Shown here: piece after piece, positions 3,657-5,983 of the stretch
Layout: each line of letters begins with the position of its first letter
Numbering within the stretch: position 1 is the stretch's first letter
From: Saprospiraceae bacterium
GTDB lineage: Bacteria > Bacteroidota > Bacteroidia > Chitinophagales > Saprospiraceae
DNA: 5,983 nt
Direction: 5' to 3'
NCBI GenBank assembly: GCA_023300255.1
Contig: JALZWC010000237.1
Coordinates: 1 to 5,983, forward strand
Notes under the pieces: generated by a model
What the model saw: only the letters and a program-made list of their open reading frames with translations
What the model was told of the DNA's origin: nothing
The model's database searches: none
Translations under genes and position numbers: made by a program

Positions 3657-5983
3657 TTATTTAGTATGATTTCTCCCGCTTTCTCCCACCATTCCAGCGT
3701 ATAATAATAGCTTAAATTCATTAGAAGTAATAGGCATAATATTAGAAAATCCTGAACGTAAATCTATTAAAATATTTCCACCGTTATAAACTCGTATAAC
3801 TTTTAGGTCCGTTTTTAGATTCTTGTTATCGCTTTTTCTTTCCACCGTTATTTTGATAGGAACCATAGCTTGTTGAAGCCCATAAAACAAATGAATACCT
3901 GCTTCATTTTTTAATAGATCATATAAACCATATCCTTCTAACTCAATCAAAGAGGAATTAAGTGGGGCCTGAAAAGGAATATCCAATGCTTCAAAAACTT
4001 TAATATATTGTTCGCGCAACAAGGCCATTTCTTCTTTTCCCAATCCAGCAACTGCTGTTTGAATATCTATTAAAATTTGATCCGATTCCTTTCTTAGAAA
4101 ATACTTTGCTGCTCCTTCTAATATAAATACATTAAGAAAATTATCAATAAACTCTGTCCCCATATTATCAAATATGGGTGGTGCATAACTAGCATCATCT
4201 GTTAATTCTTGAATGGCTTCTTGTTGAAAGAAATGATCTTTAGCCATTTCTTTAACGGCCTTATCAGATCTAATACTCATAGAATACATATTTCTAATAC
4301 GCTTTAATCGCAGCGGGATAGCTGGCGCTTCTGTAAAGTAGCGATCTCTATATCCTGCCATCATTAATTTGAGCCTTTCTTTTACTTCTGCTATTCTATT
4401 GGTAAAATGATAATGCTGCCAGTTCAGTGAATTCTTTTCATCTCCTACCACAATAACACCATCGACTTGTCCTCTATTAGATTGTTTCTCTATTCTTTCT
4501 AATCGTTTAATTAAGTCTCCGTAAAAGCGTCTACCATCTCGTTCATCAGGTAAATCTAGTAGCCATCCTTCTTTCAATGGCGATACAAATTCTAATAAAT
4601 TAATTTTTGGAATCAAACGAGTCCCATCATAATCTATATCAAATAAAATAGGTTGTTCACTATAAGTCGAAATTAATTGCTCCGCAGAAAGACTAGTCAA
4701 ATCTTTTTCAATTTGCCGTTTCAATGCCCTTCCTCCCATGCGCTCATTAAACCCTCTTTGAGCTACCCATTCTAATGCTTCTTGAGAAATATTTAAAATA
4801 GTAGACCGTCGGACAAATCCATCTCGCTGTAATAATTCTTTTATTTGTAAGCGAGCTATATTCAAAATATGATCTAAAGCTAAAGGTTTAAATATAACAA
4901 TCTGATCTATCCGATTAACAAATTCTGGACGAAATTTCTTTTCTACTGCTTTTCTAAAAATCGATGCATCACTAGCCACATTTTGACCAAATCCAAGCTG
5001 AGAAGCTACCTCTCTAGCACCAACATTTGAAGTCATAATCACGATCAAGTTAGTAAAATAAACAGTCCGCCCTACGCTATCTGATAATCGTCCATCATCT
5101 AAAACCTGTAATAGCAAATCGTGTACAGAGGGATGTGCTTTCTCAATTTCATCTAATAACAAAACGCCAAAAGGATTGTATCTCACTTTCCCAGTCAATT
5201 GTCCTTCTGGATTATCATAATCTCCTATTAATCGATGTACAGCGCCTCCATCTATATACTCATTCATATCAAAACGAATTAAGTTTTTCTCGTTACCCAT
5301 TAAGTAATTAGATAAGACTTTAGCAGCTTGCGTTTTCCCTACTCCCGTAGGACCAATAAATAAAAAAGAAGCAATTGGTTTGTTAGGGTTATTTAATTTT
5401 GCTTTGATGGTGTGTACCACATTAGCAAGTGCATCAACGGCCTCTGGTTGACCGACTAATTGAGCACTGATATGTTTTCGAACTTGGTCTTTTTTAAAGG
5501 TAAGTGTTGGATCGAAAATTGCTTCCTCTAATCCACTGAAATTTTGAAATTCTTCTCTCACCTCTGGCAAATCAATAAAGGAATAACGATACTTCACTGC
5601 TACCTGACGTAATAATTTGATTACACTACCAGGTAAAGCGCTATTCTTTAAATAATTTCTTTGTATCGTAAATAAGCGATGAATTGCTTGAATCGTAATT
5701 TCACAACCATATTCTATCTCTAGTAATTGTCGCTGTGCTAATACCATCTTTACGGCTTCCTCTTTATCCGGTTCTTCTATCCTTAATACTTGAAATAAAT
5801 CACTAAAACGTCTATCTTTTTCTTGTACAACTTTCCATTCTTCCAGCGTCGCAATCAACACTACCTGTATCTGTCTCTTTTCGATGTAAGGTTTTAATAC
5901 ATCACTTAGACTCATATTACTACCCGCAGCTTTTCCTATACGCAGTAAAGCGACCACATTGTCAAAAATAATTTTATCTGCTG
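3657..5983 (-). CDS. Clp/Hsp100-type AAA+ ATPase with long C-terminal extension (5' end outside window)
   Basis: This is a double-ring Hsp100-like ATPase, probably cytoplasmic, remodelling a protein substrate. The frame is open to the right edge, so the true start lies outside. Residues are numbered here from an internal GTG at 5957, which is unlikely to be the real start because the codons before it encode the D1 Walker B strand (KIIFDN). Seen in order: the end of D1 and its small domain (to about 125); a short D1-D2 linker without a ClpB-type middle domain (about 126-165); D2 with Walker A GPTGVGKT (202-209), Walker B VLLLDE (265-270), sensor 1 MTSN (308-311), RPEFVNRID with the arginine finger (343-351) and sensor 2 GGRALKR (408-414); then about 330 further residues. 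ClpA, ClpB and ClpC end soon after the D2 small domain, so the extension is unusual. D1 looks catalytically degenerate, and the D2 pore-loop segment is shortened. An LGF tripeptide (321-323) matches the position of the ClpP-docking loop of ClpA/ClpC. D2 is closest in wording to ClpC, but the protein should not be named clpA, clpB or clpC. Confidence 0.88.
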   Translation of the reverse strand, partial: ADKIIFDNVVALLRIGKAAGSNMSLSDVLKPYIEKRQIQVVLIATLEEWKVVQEKDRRFSDLFQVLRIEEPDKEEAVKMVLAQRQLLEIEYGCEITIQAIHRLFTIQRNYLKNSALPGSVIKLLRQVAVKYRYSFIDLPEVREEFQNFSGLEEAIFDPTLTFKKDQVRKHISAQLVGQPEAVDALANVVHTIKAKLNNPNKPIASFLFIGPTGVGKTQAAKVLSNYLMGNEKNLIRFDMNEYIDGGAVHRLIGDYDNPEGQLTGKVRYNPFGVLLLDEIEKAHPSVHDLLLQVLDDGRLSDSVGRTVYFTNLIVIMTSNVGAREVASQLGFGQNVASDASIFRKAVEKKFRPEFVNRIDQIVIFKPLALDHILNIARLQIKELLQRDGFVRRSTILNISQEALEWVAQRGFNERMGGRALKRQIEKDLTSLSAEQLISTYSEQPILFDIDYDGTRLIPKINLLEFVSPLKEGWLLDLPDERDGRRFYGDLIKRLERIEKQSNRGQVDGVIVVGDEKNSLNWQHYHFTNRIAEVKERLKLMMAGYRDRYFTEAPAIPLRLKRIRNMYSMSIRSDKAVKEMAKDHFFQQEAIQELTDDASYAPPIFDNMGTEFIDNFLNVFILEGAAKYFLRKESDQILIDIQTAVAGLGKEEMALLREQYIKVFEALDIPFQAPLNSSLIELEGYGLYDLLKNEAGIHLFYGLQQAMVPIKITVERKSDNKNLKTDLKVIRVYNGGNILIDLRSGFSNIMPITSNEFKLLLYAGMVGESGRNHTK
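3840..4076 (-). other. Release-factor PCRF-like domain in the C-terminal extension of the AAA+ protein
   Basis: Residues about 628-706 of the visible AAA+ product follow the order of the PCRF domain of RF1/RF2. There is a strand ILIDIQTAVAGLG where release factors have an Ile-x-Ala-Gly-x-Gly-Gly strand. A helix EMALLREQYIKVFE follows, comparable to the Met-Leu-Leu-Arg-x-Tyr helix. Next come LIELEGYGLYDLLKNEAGIH, comparable to the release-factor G-x-Y-A-Y-G-x-L-K-x-E-x-G-[VI]-H segment, and a strand (IKITVE) where release factors have the SFASVEV strand. The Arg after the His and the GRRHTSF stretch are missing. The match is by eye and should be read as a candidate domain. The region could instead be a distinct fold with a convergent motif. 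Confidence 0.45.

Noticed and set aside
3670..3687. Direct repeat TTTCTCCC-GC-TTTCTCCC
   Set aside because: It falls within the C-terminal codons of the AAA+ gene and is too short to distinguish from chance.
5955..5957. GTG as the start codon of the AAA+ gene
   Set aside because: The frame stays open to the window edge, and the codons before the GTG encode a Walker B-like strand, so the start is outside the window.
3657..5983. Naming the minus-strand gene clpB, clpC or a type VI secretion clpV
   Set aside because: It has no visible middle domain, D1 looks dead, the D2 pore loop is altered, and it carries a long C-terminal extension. No secretion-system genes are in the window.
1..5983. CRISPR array, tRNA or rRNA gene, insertion sequence or phage attachment site
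   Set aside because: No regularly spaced identical repeats, no cloverleaf or rRNA-like stretches, and no transposase or terminal inverted repeats were seen on reading both strands.

Overview
The window reads as chromosomal DNA from an AT-rich member of the Bacteroidota. The evidence is a giant periplasmic sensor built from two-component-regulator propeller repeats plus a Y_Y_Y domain, an architecture concentrated in that phylum. The start codon also sits behind an A-rich leader with no Shine-Dalgarno sequence, which is usual there. A finer placement (for example Saprospiria or Cytophagia) is a guess that the sequence does not settle.

Layout: 1-128 is a short leader with no supported gene. 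129-3533 (+) encodes a complete 1134-residue membrane histidine kinase: signal peptide, 14 propeller repeats, Y_Y_Y domain, one membrane segment, coiled coil, and a DHp plus HATPase core. It stops right after the ATPase domain, so it lacks the receiver and AraC-type output modules of the classic hybrid two-component systems (HTCS). No response regulator lies in the window. 3534-3656 is a convergent intergenic spacer with a perfect 9-bp inverted repeat nested inside a longer, weaker pair of arms. 3657-5983 (-) is the 3' part of a large Clp/Hsp100-type AAA+ gene that runs off the right edge.

The AAA+ protein is the more unusual part. Its visible first ATPase module (D1) looks inactivated: the Walker B glutamate is replaced by Asn and the usual arginine-finger pair is absent. 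The second module (D2) keeps Walker A, Walker B, sensor 1, arginine finger and sensor 2, but its pore-loop segment is about five residues short and lacks the Gly-Tyr-Val-Gly motif. An LGF tripeptide sits where ClpA and ClpC carry their ClpP-docking tripeptide. After D2 there is an extension of about 330 residues not found in ClpA, ClpB or ClpC. Its last part resembles the PCRF domain of peptide chain release factors RF1/RF2, judged by eye. If that holds, the gene encodes a Clp-like motor fused to a release-factor-like module.

The two genes are convergent, so they are not an operon and nothing visible ties their functions together.
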